Shown: positions 42,046 to 50,420 of the stretch, piece after piece | Position numbering within the stretch: position 1 is the stretch's first letter | How the letters are laid out: each line of letters opens with the position of its first letter | NCBI RefSeq assembly: GCF_022427145.1 | Contig: NZ_JAKSXN010000009.1 | Location: 1 to 64,000 of the forward strand | Length of the DNA: 64,000 nt | Direction: 5' to 3' | Source: Paenibacillus timonensis | GTDB lineage: Bacteria > Bacillota > Bacilli > Paenibacillales > Paenibacillaceae | The notes under the pieces: model-generated | Databases searched by the model: none | Seen by the model: the letters and a program-made list of their open reading frames with translations, nothing else | What the model was told of the DNA's origin: nothing | Program-made: the position numbers and the translations under genes

Positions 42046-42882
42046 ATGACGACTACATTGACCATTGGCATGATCCGGGAGGCGGCGGAATATATCCGTT
42101 CCCGGTCGGCGCTTGCGCCGAAGGTAGGATTAATTCTGGGCTCCGGATTGGGCGTTTTGGCCGATCACATCGAACAGCCGGTTAGCATCGACTACCGCGA
42201 TATCCCGTTCTTTCCGCAGTCGACAGTGGAAGGCCATGCCGGCGAGCTGTTGATCGGGACGGTGCAAGGCACGCCGGTCGTGCTGATGAAAGGCCGTTTC
42301 CACATGTACGAAGGATACGGGCCGGAGATGACCGCGTTTCCGGTGCGGGTCATGAAAGAGCTGGGCGTAACGACGCTGCTGGTCACGAACGCTGCCGGCG
42401 GGGTGAATACATCTTATCACCCGGGGGATTTGATGCTGATTTCCGACCATCTGAATCTGACTGGCAGAAATCCTTTGGTCGGTCCGAATGACGAGGAGCT
42501 TGGGGCCCGCTTCCCGGACATGTCCCAGGCGTACAGCCGCCGATTGCGCGACATCGCACGGAAGATTGCCGCAGACAAAGGGGTGCCTCTGCAAGAGGGC
42601 GTCTATGCCGGCTTGCTTGGCCCAACCTATGAAACACCGGCGGAAATCCGCATGTTGCGGACGCTTGGCGCCGACGCAGTGGGCATGTCCACCGTCTCCG
42701 AAACGATTGTGGCCCGGCATGCGGGGCTCGAGGTGCTGGGCATCTCCTGCATCAGCAACATGGCTTCGGGGATTTTGGACCAGCCGTTGTCCCACCAGGA
42801 GGTCATGGAAACGACCGAGCGCGTGCGCGAGAAGTTTCTGAGCCTCGTGTTGTCCATTATTCCGCAAATCGGCGAAGCCTAA
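42046..42882 (+). CDS. punA: Purine-nucleoside phosphorylase (class II type)
   Basis: Splits inosine and guanosine to base plus ribose 1-phosphate. The 278-residue trimer-class enzyme has LGSGLGVLAD, GRFHMYEGY, LVTNAAGGVN and GTYETPAEI-like motifs (here GPTYETPAEIRML). ATG 42046 follows TTGGAGGATT; the five extra codons upstream lack a ribosome site. It is the pupG homologue. Its sugar product is used by deoB next door. Confidence 0.95.
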   Translation: MTTTLTIGMIREAAEYIRSRSALAPKVGLILGSGLGVLADHIEQPVSIDYRDIPFFPQSTVEGHAGELLIGTVQGTPVVLMKGRFHMYEGYGPEMTAFPVRVMKELGVTTLLVTNAAGGVNTSYHPGDLMLISDHLNLTGRNPLVGPNDEELGARFPDMSQAYSRRLRDIARKIAADKGVPLQEGVYAGLLGPTYETPAEIRMLRTLGADAVGMSTVSETIVARHAGLEVLGISCISNMASGILDQPLSHQEVMETTERVREKFLSLVLSIIPQIGEA

Positions 42883-42901
42883 GGAACGGAGGTAGAGAGC
42901 G

Positions 42902-44233
42902 ATGAGAGCGGTAGATCTGATCCGCAAAAAAAGGGATGGCCAGGAGCTGACAAGCGAGGAAATTGCCTTCTTGGTGAAAGGGTACAGCGACGGGCAAATT
43001 CCCGACTACCAAATGTCGGCGTGGGCGATGGCCGTATTTTATCAAGGGATGAGCGCCCGGGAGACGGCCGATCTGACGATGGCCATGGCCGGGTCCGGGG
43101 ATACGATCGACCTCGGCTCCATTCATGGCATCAAGGTCGACAAGCATTCCACCGGCGGGGTCGGCGATAAAACGACCGTCGTGCTTGGTCCGCTCGTGGC
43201 GGCGGCCGGCGTGCCGGTGGCGAAAATGTCGGGCCGGGGCCTGGGGCATACCGGCGGGACGATCGACAAGCTGGAAGCGATCTCCGGATTCTCCGTGGAG
43301 CTTGGGAAAGAGCAATTCTTCCGCCAGGTGAACGAAATCGGCCTGGCTGTCGTCGGCCAAAGCGGCAATATGACGCCGGCCGACAAGAAGCTGTATTCGC
43401 TGCGGGACGTGACCGCCACGGTGGATTCCATTCCGTTGATCGCCAGCAGTGTCATGAGCAAGAAAATCGCCGCCGGCGCGGACGCCATCGTGCTGGACGT
43501 GAAGACCGGCAGCGGCGCGTTTATGAAGACGCTGGAGGACTCGATCCGCCTGGCCAAGGCCATGGTTGATATCGGCACCCAGGTCGGACGCCGCACGGTT
43601 GCCGTGATCAGCGACATGGACCAGCCGCTGGGCCACGCGATCGGCAACGCGCTCGAGATTAAGGAAGCCGTTGCAACGCTGCGGGGCGAAGGCCCGGCCG
43701 ACCTTGAGGAGGTCTGCCTGATTCTGGCCTCGCACATGCTGATTCTCGGCGGCAAGGCGGCGAACGAAGAAGAGGCGCATGCCATGCTGACCGCGCAATT
43801 GGACAGCGGCGAAGCGCTGGAGAAGCTGAAGCAGATGGTGGCTGCGCAGGGCGGGAACACGGAGCAGATCGACCGTCCGGAGCTGCTGCCGACCGCGGAG
43901 CTGCAGGTGGACGTGAAGGCGAGCGCGGGCGGATACGTCGAATCGATTCAGGCCGAGGAGATCGGTATTGCCGCCATGATGCTGGGGGCGGGCCGGGAAA
44001 CGAAGGAATCCGTCATTGACCTGGCGGCCGGAGTGGAGCTGCGCAAGAAAATCGGCGATCCGGTCGAGGTCGGCGAAACGCTGGCCGTATTGCATTTGAA
44101 CCGCAGCCATGAAGCGGGCCGCGCGGAAGCGGAACGGCGCATCCTAAATGCTTACGGCATTTCCGGAACGAAGGTGCCGAGACGGCCGCTGGTTTTCGCG
44201 CTGGTGACGCCGGACGGCGTCAAGCGGTTCTGA
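42902..44233 (+). CDS. pdp: Pyrimidine-nucleoside phosphorylase
   Basis: Phosphorolysis of uridine, thymidine and deoxyuridine. The 443-residue protein shows the family pattern [33 protein letters not shown] and [14 protein letters not shown], with the alpha/beta domain followed by a C-terminal biotinyl-like domain. ATG 42902 follows GGAGGTAGAG. In B. subtilis pdp lies with dra-nupC; here it is joined to deoB-punA. A terminator at 44365 follows. Confidence 0.95.
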   Translation: MRAVDLIRKKRDGQELTSEEIAFLVKGYSDGQIPDYQMSAWAMAVFYQGMSARETADLTMAMAGSGDTIDLGSIHGIKVDKHSTGGVGDKTTVVLGPLVAAAGVPVAKMSGRGLGHTGGTIDKLEAISGFSVELGKEQFFRQVNEIGLAVVGQSGNMTPADKKLYSLRDVTATVDSIPLIASSVMSKKIAAGADAIVLDVKTGSGAFMKTLEDSIRLAKAMVDIGTQVGRRTVAVISDMDQPLGHAIGNALEIKEAVATLRGEGPADLEEVCLILASHMLILGGKAANEEEAHAMLTAQLDSGEALEKLKQMVAAQGGNTEQIDRPELLPTAELQVDVKASAGGYVESIQAEEIGIAAMMLGAGRETKESVIDLAAGVELRKKIGDPVEVGETLAVLHLNRSHEAGRAEAERRILNAYGISGTKVPRRPLVFALVTPDGVKRF

Positions 44234-44364
44234 GCTTGAGCGGACAACCGGCTTCCCAGTGGGGCCGAATGAAATAACGGTGATTGCCGCGATCCCATAT
44301 CACGACAAAAGAAGACTCTAAACTTCCCTTATTCAAAAGTGGTGGCATTCCATGCTACGAAATC

Positions 44365-44387
44365 AAACGCCGAAAGGCGTTTTTTCT
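44365..44387 (+). terminator. Terminator of the nucleoside operon
   Basis: AACGCC pairs with GGCGTT around GAAA, followed by TTTTTCTTTTT. The 44234-44364 stretch shows no gene. Confidence 0.8.
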
Positions 44388-44397
44388 TTTTGTTCAG

Positions 44398-44427
44398 GAA
44401 TATTATCCCACTTTCATGCCGATACTA
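44398..44427 (+). promoter_or_regulatory. Candidate sigma-F/sigma-G promoter of dacF
   Basis: GAATA at 44398-44402 and GATACTA at 44421-44427, 18 bases apart, resemble forespore promoters. It lies about 40 bases before the TTG start. B. subtilis dacF is expressed by sigma-F and sigma-G. Confidence 0.4.
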
Positions 44428-44468
44428 GGTTAGCAGAATCCAGACTTATGTCTAAAGGAGGACGAATC

Positions 44469-45659
44469 TTGAAAAGACGGGTGTTGATCTGGTTTGCCGC
44501 GTTCGTTTTGGCCGTATCGGTATGGCCGACTTACACCAGCGCGGAACATGGCGGACCGCATGTCGGGGATGATGAAATCGCGTTGGCGGAAAATGCGCTA
44601 TCCGCCGTATTGATCGATGCCGATACGGGTACGGTCATTTACGAGAAAAAGAGTCACGAGAAGCTGCCTCCGGCGAGCATCACGAAGATCATGACGATGC
44701 TGCTAACGATGGAGGCCGTCGATAACGGCACGCTAAAGCTGACCGATAAAGTGACGGCCAGCGAATACGCGGCATCCATGGGCGGTTCGCAGATCTTTTT
44801 GGAGCCGGGGGAATCGATGACGGTCGACGAGATGCTGAAGGGCGTCGCCATGGCCTCCGGGAACGATGCGTCTGTCGCGCTTGCGGAGAAGATCGCCGGC
44901 TCCGAAAAAGCGTTCGTGAAAATGATGAACGAGCGGGCCGGGCAGCTCGGGATGAAGGACACGCATTTTGCCAACTGCAACGGTCTGCCGGTAGCCGACC
45001 ACTATAGCTCTGCCCATGATATTGCCGTCATGAGCCGGGAACTGCTTAAACATGAAGGGATTACGAAATACACCGGCGCCTACCAGGATTACTTGCGGCA
45101 AGGAACGGAGAAACCGTTCTGGCTCGTCAACACGAACAAGCTGGTTCGCTTCTATAGCGGGGCCGACGGCCTGAAAACCGGCTATACGTCGGAAGCGAAA
45201 TTCTGCTTGGCCGCCACCGCGAAACGCGACGGGCTGCGCCTGATCGCCGTGGTGCTTGGAGAGCCGAACACGAAGACGCGGAACAGCGAAGTGTCCGCTA
45301 TGTTCGATTATGCCTTCTCGCAATACGCGCTGTTGCCGATTTATCAAGCGGGGGAATCGATCGGCAAGGTGAAGGTGCAGAAGGGAATGAGCGCCCAGCT
45401 GGAGCTGGCGGCTTCGAGACCGTTGAACGTGCTGGTCAAAAAAGGCGTGAAGCAAGACAACATCACGCACAAGCTGATCGCGCCGGAAAAACTCGCGGCT
45501 CCGATCAAAGCGGGCCAATCCGTCGGCAAGCTGGTGGTGTATCAGGACGGCCGCGTGCTGACCGAATTCGAGCTGACCGCGCCAAGCGATATCGATAAAG
45601 CCGGCTGGTGGACGTTGTTTAAACGGACAGCTGCACGCTTGTTTTTTGTAGATTCATAG
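44469..45659 (+). CDS. dacF: Sporulation D-alanyl-D-alanine carboxypeptidase DacF
   Basis: Penicillin-binding protein (S11) that trims peptide stems in the spore cortex. The 396-residue product has a signal peptide (about residues 6-25, cleaved near YTSAEH), the three catalytic motifs SITK (Ser near residue 72), SGN and KTG, and a C-terminal PBP5-like beta domain. It starts with TTG 44469, seven bases after AAAGGAGG; the longer frame from 44352 crosses the terminator and is rejected. It lies before spoIIAA as in B. subtilis. Confidence 0.94.
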   Translation: MKRRVLIWFAAFVLAVSVWPTYTSAEHGGPHVGDDEIALAENALSAVLIDADTGTVIYEKKSHEKLPPASITKIMTMLLTMEAVDNGTLKLTDKVTASEYAASMGGSQIFLEPGESMTVDEMLKGVAMASGNDASVALAEKIAGSEKAFVKMMNERAGQLGMKDTHFANCNGLPVADHYSSAHDIAVMSRELLKHEGITKYTGAYQDYLRQGTEKPFWLVNTNKLVRFYSGADGLKTGYTSEAKFCLAATAKRDGLRLIAVVLGEPNTKTRNSEVSAMFDYAFSQYALLPIYQAGESIGKVKVQKGMSAQLELAASRPLNVLVKKGVKQDNITHKLIAPEKLAAPIKAGQSVGKLVVYQDGRVLTEFELTAPSDIDKAGWWTLFKRTAARLFFVDS

Positions 45660-45685
45660 GGCTTTTCTTCTAGTTTTGTCAGTCG

Positions 45686-45715
45686 GCAGGAATCCGGACC
45701 GGAATCGTAGAATTG
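45686..45715 (+). promoter_or_regulatory. Sigma-H promoter of the spoIIA operon
   Basis: GCAGGAATC at 45686-45694 and GTAGAATTG at 45707-45715, 12 bases apart, match the sigma-H pattern. TTTGTCAGT at 45675-45683 is a weak (7 of 9) 0A box just upstream. The operon is sigma-H- and Spo0A-dependent in B. subtilis. Confidence 0.65.
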
Positions 45716-45748
45716 TTGTGTTCATGTCAGGGAGGAGAGTGAACAGAC

Positions 45749-46102
45749 GTGAATTTGCAAGTGGAAATGGAAAAACACCGCGAGACGTTAATCGTACGCC
45801 TGAGCGGGGAATTGGACCATCATACGGCGGACGACGTCCGCATGCGGATGGATGAAGAAATCGCCCGCGGGAACTGCCGCAATCTCGTATTAAGCCTGAA
45901 GTCGCTGCAGTTTATGGATAGCTCCGGCATCGGCGTCATCCTCGGAAGATATAAGCTGATCAAGCAAAAGGGCGGGAAGATGGTCGTGTGCGACGTCAAC
46001 CCGCCGGTTTACCGGCTGCTGGAAATGTCGGGATTGTTTAAGATCATGTCCATCTTCGAAAATGAGGACTTGGCGCTGACGGATCTGGAGGTGGCCCTGT
46101 GA
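45749..46102 (+). CDS. spoIIAA: Anti-anti-sigma factor SpoIIAA
   Basis: STAS-domain protein that frees sigma-F from SpoIIAB when dephosphorylated. The 117-residue product has the phosphorylation site Ser58 in FMDSSGIGV, the same position as in B. subtilis. GTG 45749 follows GGGAGGAGAG. It overlaps spoIIAB by four bases (GTGA), coupling translation of the partner proteins. Confidence 0.96.
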   Translation: MNLQVEMEKHRETLIVRLSGELDHHTADDVRMRMDEEIARGNCRNLVLSLKSLQFMDSSGIGVILGRYKLIKQKGGKMVVCDVNPPVYRLLEMSGLFKIMSIFENEDLALTDLEVAL

Positions 46103-46560
46103 ATACCAACGCGAATCAAACCGGAAATTTCATGTCGCTGAAGTTTGCCGCGAAATCCGAAAACGAATCGTTTGCCCGGGTGACCGTCGCCGCCTTCGTC
46201 TCCCAACTGGACCCGACGATGGATGAAATCACCGATTTGAAGACGGTGGTGTCCGAGGCGGTTACAAATTCCATCATCCACGGATACGACGGGAACCCGG
46301 AAGGGGTCGTATCGATCTCCGCCGCGATTGAAGGGGATACGGTGACCTTGATTATCGAGGATCAAGGCCGCGGCATCGAAGACGTGGAGTTGGCGAAGCA
46401 ACCGCTGTATACGTCAAAACCGGAGCTGGAACGCTCGGGGATGGGCTTTACCATCATGGAAAATTTCATGGACGAATTCGATGTGACCAGCGAGATCGGC
46501 GGAGGCACGCGCATTCGGATGAAGAAAAGGATTGTATCCAAGAAAGCTTTATACAATTAG
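46099..46560 (+). CDS. spoIIAB: Anti-sigma-F factor and kinase SpoIIAB
   Basis: GHKL-fold protein that binds sigma-F and phosphorylates SpoIIAA. The 153-residue product has the N box [14 protein letters not shown]1 box DQGRGI and G2 segment [17 protein letters not shown] 46099 overlaps the end of spoIIAA. It is slightly longer at the C-terminus than the B. subtilis protein (basic tail [10 protein letters not shown]). Confidence 0.96.
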   Translation: MNTNANQTGNFMSLKFAAKSENESFARVTVAAFVSQLDPTMDEITDLKTVVSEAVTNSIIHGYDGNPEGVVSISAAIEGDTVTLIIEDQGRGIEDVELAKQPLYTSKPELERSGMGFTIMENFMDEFDVTSEIGGGTRIRMKKRIVSKKALYN

Positions 46561-46571
46561 GGGTTGGATCT

Positions 46572-47327
46572 ATGGATGCCGAAGTGAAGCAAATCTCGAG
46601 AGAGTTTTTGGACGACACGGAAGTGAAACGGTTGATCGCCCTGAGTCAATCCGGGGACAACGCTGCCAGAGACCGGCTGGTGAACTGCAACATTCGGCTT
46701 GTCTGGTCCGTCGTGCAGCGGTTTATGAATCGGGGATACGAACCCGAGGATTTGTTTCAAATCGGCTGTATCGGCCTGCTCAAGTCGGTGGATAAGTTTG
46801 ATCTCAGCTATGATGTGAAGTTTTCTACGTATGCGGTGCCGATGATCATCGGGGAAATCCAGCGTTTCCTGCGCGACGACGGGACGCTAAAGGTCAGCCG
46901 TTCATTGAAAGAAATGGCGAACAAAGTTCGCAAGAAGAAGGACGAATTGTCCAAGCTGCTGGGCCGGCTTCCGACGGTCAAGGAAGTCGCCGAGGAGCTG
47001 GGGGTTACGCCCGAGGACGTCGTGTTTGCCCAGGAAGCCAACAAGCCGCCGGCGTCCATTCACGAAACCGTGTTTGAGAATGACGGTGACCCGATCACGC
47101 TGATGGATCAAATCGCCGATGAATCCCAGGAGCGTTGGTTCGACAAGCTGGCGCTGCACGAAGCGATCGACGGATTAACCGACCGGGAGCGCTTGATCGT
47201 CTACTTGAGGTACTACCGCGACCAGACCCAATCGGAAGTGGCGACCCGGCTCGGAATTTCCCAGGTTCAGGTATCCCGGCTGGAGAAGAAAATATTGCAG
47301 AGCATTCGCGACCAGATCGCGCAATGA
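46572..47327 (+). CDS. sigF: RNA polymerase sporulation sigma factor F
   Basis: First forespore-specific sigma factor. The 251-residue protein has region 2 (FQIGCIGLLKSVDKFD, YAVPMIIGEIQRFLRDD), region 3 and region 4 with the helix-turn-helix SEVATRLGISQVQVSRLEKK. ATG 46572 follows TTAGGGGTTGG. It ends the spoIIA operon at the terminator 47341. spoVA genes, which follow sigF in B. subtilis, are absent here. Confidence 0.97.
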   Translation: MDAEVKQISREFLDDTEVKRLIALSQSGDNAARDRLVNCNIRLVWSVVQRFMNRGYEPEDLFQIGCIGLLKSVDKFDLSYDVKFSTYAVPMIIGEIQRFLRDDGTLKVSRSLKEMANKVRKKKDELSKLLGRLPTVKEVAEELGVTPEDVVFAQEANKPPASIHETVFENDGDPITLMDQIADESQERWFDKLALHEAIDGLTDRERLIVYLRYYRDQTQSEVATRLGISQVQVSRLEKKILQSIRDQIAQ

Positions 47328-47340
47328 CCTGGCATGCATC

Positions 47341-47396
47341 CCCCCTTCGGGCGACGCCGGCCTCCATACGGACGCTGGACCCGAAGGGGGTTTTTG
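47341..47396 (+). terminator. Terminator of the spoIIA operon
   Basis: CCCCCTTCGGG pairs perfectly with CCCGAAGGGGG, followed by TTTTT. The 28-base loop is unusually long and can fold further (GACGCC region). Confidence 0.85.
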
Positions 47397-47555
47397 TCGC
47401 AGTCGGACCTTGCTCCTTCATGTATCGCGCACAAATTTCGGCGTCGTTTTTCGGCGGCGCAACCAACAACTTGCTCGGCCCGTTCCAACCAACCCGTATC
47501 GCCAGCTATAATTGCTACTAAAATGAACGCTACGGGTATGGAAGGCGGGAGAGCC

Positions 47556-48995
47556 ATGGGTCTGGATGCTTTAGACAAACGGGTAAAACGGGACCTTGCT
47601 TGCCTGAATTATGGGGCGGCAAGTTGGGTGACGCCCCGAACGTCCGCGGAGGGGCACGTCTACGATGTTGTGATCGTGGGAGGCGGGCAAAGCGGACTGG
47701 GTGCCGCCTTCGGATTGATGCGCGAGCGGATCTCCAACCTTCTCGTGATCGACGAAAATCCGGAGGGACGGGAAGGTCCGTGGGATACGTACGCCCGGAT
47801 GGTCACGCTGCGGACTCCGAAATGGCTGACTTCCATCGATTTAGGCGTTCCTTCCTTGACCTTCCGCGCCTGGTGGGAAGCGTTGCACGGCGAAGCCGGC
47901 TGGGAGGCGCTGGACAAAATTCCGCGCGGCGCGTGGATGGACTATTTGCGCTGGTACCGCAAGGTGCTGAAGCTGCCGGTCGTGAACGAAACAAAGCTGA
48001 CGTTGATCGAGCCGGCGGAGGGTGGCCTGTACCGGCTGCATCTGGACGGCCCCGGCGCCCCGGCGGCAAACCTGCTAACCCGCAAGGTGGTACTGGCAAC
48101 CGGGATTCAGGGCGGCGGTCAGTGGCATGTTCCGCCGATGATCGAGCAACGCCTGCCGCGAGGCTTATACGCCCATACTTCGGAGGCGGTGGATTTCGCC
48201 GCCTTGAAGGGGAAGAGGCTGGCCATCCTCGGCGGGGGCGCGTCCGCCTTTGACAACGCTAACCATGCATTATCCGAAGGTGCGGCGGAAGCGCATGTAT
48301 TCGTCCGGCGCGACAAGCTGCCCAGCGTCAATCCGATCCGCCAAATGGAGGGCTCGGGGATGATCGAGCGGTTCCATACGCTAACCGATGCGGAGAAGTA
48401 CCGCGTCATCTCGCATTTCTTCCAAACGAACCAGCCGCCGACGGCCGATATGTTCGAGCGCGCGGCGGCATGGCCAGGGTTCGTTCTGCACCTCGGTGCG
48501 CCTTGGTTGGACGTCGAGGCGTCCGAAAGAGGGATTACCGTGACAACGCCGCATGGCCGAGAGGTGTTCGATTTCCTCATCGTCAGCACCGGCCTCATCA
48601 GCGATCCGGGGCTGCGGCCGGAGCTGCGGATGGTGGAACGCCATATCAAGCGCTGGGGCGAGGTTTACGCTCCGCCGGCCGGGGAGGGGAATACCTTGCT
48701 TGACCTGCATCCCTATCTAAGCCCGGGGTTCGCGATGCTTCCGCGGAACGAGGAAGGAGAAGCAGCCCTGCATGGGCTGTTCGTGTTTAATTATTCGGCG
48801 CTAGCGTCGTGCGGTTTATCCGCTTCGGCGATATCGGGAACCCGCAACGCCATCCCCAAGCTGGTGGCCGGCATCGCGGATCAACTGTTCACCGATGACA
48901 AGCCGGCGATTCTGGATGCTTATTTTCGCTACGACATGCCGGAGTTTACCGCGACCTGGCGCCCGGCGGAAAAAGCGGAAGCAAAATCCAAATAG
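47556..48995 (+). CDS. Flavin-dependent NAD(P)-binding oxidoreductase, FMO-like
   Basis: A 479-residue protein with two dinucleotide-binding sites, IVGGGQSGLGAAFG near residue 40 (FAD) and LAILGGGASAFDN near residue 226 (NADPH). This is the layout of flavin-containing monooxygenases and related oxidoreductases. The WDTYARMVTLRTPKWLT region and the absence of an FMO hallmark motif leave the class open. ATG 47556 follows GGAAGGCGGGAGAG. It stands alone between the sigF terminator and a shared terminator at 49011. The substrate is unknown; a role in oxidising an amine or sulfur compound is only a guess. Confidence 0.85.
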   Translation: MGLDALDKRVKRDLACLNYGAASWVTPRTSAEGHVYDVVIVGGGQSGLGAAFGLMRERISNLLVIDENPEGREGPWDTYARMVTLRTPKWLTSIDLGVPSLTFRAWWEALHGEAGWEALDKIPRGAWMDYLRWYRKVLKLPVVNETKLTLIEPAEGGLYRLHLDGPGAPAANLLTRKVVLATGIQGGGQWHVPPMIEQRLPRGLYAHTSEAVDFAALKGKRLAILGGGASAFDNANHALSEGAAEAHVFVRRDKLPSVNPIRQMEGSGMIERFHTLTDAEKYRVISHFFQTNQPPTADMFERAAAWPGFVLHLGAPWLDVEASERGITVTTPHGREVFDFLIVSTGLISDPGLRPELRMVERHIKRWGEVYAPPAGEGNTLLDLHPYLSPGFAMLPRNEEGEAALHGLFVFNYSALASCGLSASAISGTRNAIPKLVAGIADQLFTDDKPAILDAYFRYDMPEFTATWRPAEKAEAKSK

Positions 48996-49010
48996 CCTAG
49001 GTCAAAACGT

Positions 49011-49044
49011 AAGGCCGCGGGGGGTGACTCCCTGCGGCCTTATC
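49011..49044. terminator. Shared hairpin between converging genes
   Basis: AAGGCCGC pairs with GCGGCCTT around a GC-rich loop. T runs are weak on both sides, but its place between converging genes fits a bidirectional terminator. Confidence 0.6.
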
Positions 49045-49058
49045 TATCGTGATCGGGC

Positions 49059-49598
49059 TTAGACGTAATGCTGGAGCACCACGCCGCCGTAGATGAATGC
49101 CGCCACAATGATGAGGGCGGGGTGGATTTTGCGGCGTTCCATCGCCCAAAACGCGATGGCCGCGATCGCCATCGTTTGCCAAATGCCGATGGCGGTGAGA
49201 GGCTCTTTGGCCACCTGCCAGGTTAACGTGACCATCATGATCGCGATGACCGGCTGAACCAACAAGGTCATACCTTTGACGACGTTGGACTGCCGGTATT
49301 TGGCGAGCAAGCGGAGCAGCAGAATGAGGCCGGCCGCCGAGGGCAGCACGGTGGCCAGCAACGCCAGCCCAAGTCCACCCCAGCCTCCCACCTCAAAGCC
49401 GACGTAAGCGGCGATTTTGGTGGCGATGGGTCCCGGCAAAGCGTTGCCCAACGCAAGCATGTTGGAGAATTCCGCGTCCGATAGCCAGTGATAATGGGGA
49501 ACAATCTCCTCGTACATTAACGGGATGGAGGAAGGTCCTCCGCCGTAGCCGAGCAGATTGGCAATCAGGAAGCCGAGCAGCAATTCCAACCAATCCAT
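49059..49598 (-). CDS. Chromate transporter domain protein, second half
   Basis: A 179-residue membrane protein of the ChrA superfamily with about five to six helices. It has the paired signature LLGYGGGPSSIPLMYEEIV and LGNALPGPIATKIAAYVG. Each protein of this pair equals half of a long ChrA. ATG 49598 shares one base with the upstream gene's stop codon (TGATG); GTG 49601 is an alternative. AAGGAGGAGG lies about nine bases before it. Chromate or a sulfate-like anion export is the family activity; the real ion is not established. Confidence 0.88.
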   Translation of the reverse strand: MDWLELLLGFLIANLLGYGGGPSSIPLMYEEIVPHYHWLSDAEFSNMLALGNALPGPIATKIAAYVGFEVGGWGGLGLALLATVLPSAAGLILLLRLLAKYRQSNVVKGMTLLVQPVIAIMMVTLTWQVAKEPLTAIGIWQTMAIAAIAFWAMERRKIHPALIIVAAFIYGGVVLQHYV

Positions 49599-50209
49599 CA
49601 CGGTTGGCCTCCTCCTTCCTGATGCTTCCGTTCTCCTTTGCGCTTCCTACGCAGACGTGCCACCGCCCGATAATGTACGGCTCCATAGGCGAGGAACAGC
49701 ACGATCACCAGTGCCGGATGAACCTTGAAAACCTCCAGCAGCAGCAGGGCCAGCAGCATGAACAAGATGCCGGCGGTGACGCCTAGGCCCTTGATCCCTT
49801 TTTTCGCGAACTCATAAGCCATGACCCCCAGCATGACGGCGATTACGGGCGATACGGCAGCGATCATCCCTTTGACGACGCGGGAACCGGCCAGAAAGTT
49901 AACGGCCGATAACAGCAGGAGCATCGCCAGAACGCTGGGGAAGATGTGCATGACGACGGCGTAAGCCGCTCCCCAGGCGCCTCTTCGTTTATAGCCCAGG
50001 TAAGCGGCCATCTTTGTGGCAATGGGGCCGGGCAAGGCGTTGGCTAACGCAAGGATTTCGCCGAACTCTTCGTCGCTGAGCCACTGATATCGTTTGACGG
50101 CATCGTGCCGGATCAAGGGAATGACGGAAGGTCCGCCACCGTAACCTAACACCCCGGTTCTGGCCATGGACACGCCGAGGTCCAGATAATCTCTATGACG
50201 CGGTTTCAC
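49598..50209 (-). CDS. Chromate transporter domain protein, first half
   Basis: A 203-residue membrane protein of the short-chain ChrA type. The motif GVLGYGGGPSVIPLIRHDAV and LANALPGPIATKMAAYLGY are at its N-terminal half, about five hydrophobic helices follow, and the C-terminus is basic and hydrophilic. GTG 50209 follows AAAGGAGGGG on the minus strand. It is translated together with the second ChrA gene; short ChrA proteins act as heteromeric pairs with opposite membrane orientation. Confidence 0.88.
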   Translation of the reverse strand: MKPRHRDYLDLGVSMARTGVLGYGGGPSVIPLIRHDAVKRYQWLSDEEFGEILALANALPGPIATKMAAYLGYKRRGAWGAAYAVVMHIFPSVLAMLLLLSAVNFLAGSRVVKGMIAAVSPVIAVMLGVMAYEFAKKGIKGLGVTAGILFMLLALLLLEVFKVHPALVIVLFLAYGAVHYRAVARLRRKRKGERKHQEGGGQP

Positions 50210-50341
50210 GTGGTCCCCTCCTTTGGAATTAAGTTACCCGATTTAGCCCGTTCCTAAAATTACCACACAACCTCATTATAGTGGGAAATGGATGCCAAGC
50301 GGCGTAAAATTGTGCAGCGCACACAAATGTCGTTCACGGCG

Positions 50342-50363
50342 CGCCGAGGATCGACCCTCGGCG
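50342..50363. other. GC-rich inverted repeat before the ggt promoter
   Basis: CGCCGAGG and CCTCGGCG form eight-base arms around GATCGA-like spacing, ending one base before the -35. No T run follows, so it is more likely an operator than a terminator. Confidence 0.4.
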
Positions 50364-50392
50364 TTGACTTGCCGTCGCGCGTGGGGTTAAAT
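50364..50392 (+). promoter_or_regulatory. Predicted sigma-A promoter of the ggt-like gene
   Basis: TTGACT at 50364-50369 and TTAAAT at 50387-50392, 17 bases apart, 29 bases before the start codon. Confidence 0.6.
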
Positions 50393-50420
50393 GGCAGTAA
50401 TTCAGGGGAGGGGGCCGCAT

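Noticed and set aside
42857-44110. A 417-codon minus-strand frame opposite pdp
   Set aside because: It is antisense to a well-conserved phosphorylase and its translation is His/Arg/Gln-rich without motifs.
44352-44468. N-terminal extension of DacF
   Set aside because: It crosses the terminator of the nucleoside operon and would bury the signal peptide. TTG 44469 with AAAGGAGG is far better.
47334-47555. N-terminal extension of the flavin oxidoreductase back to 47334
   Set aside because: It would run through the sigF terminator hairpin, the peptide is Arg/Pro-rich, and ATG 47556 has a proper ribosome site.
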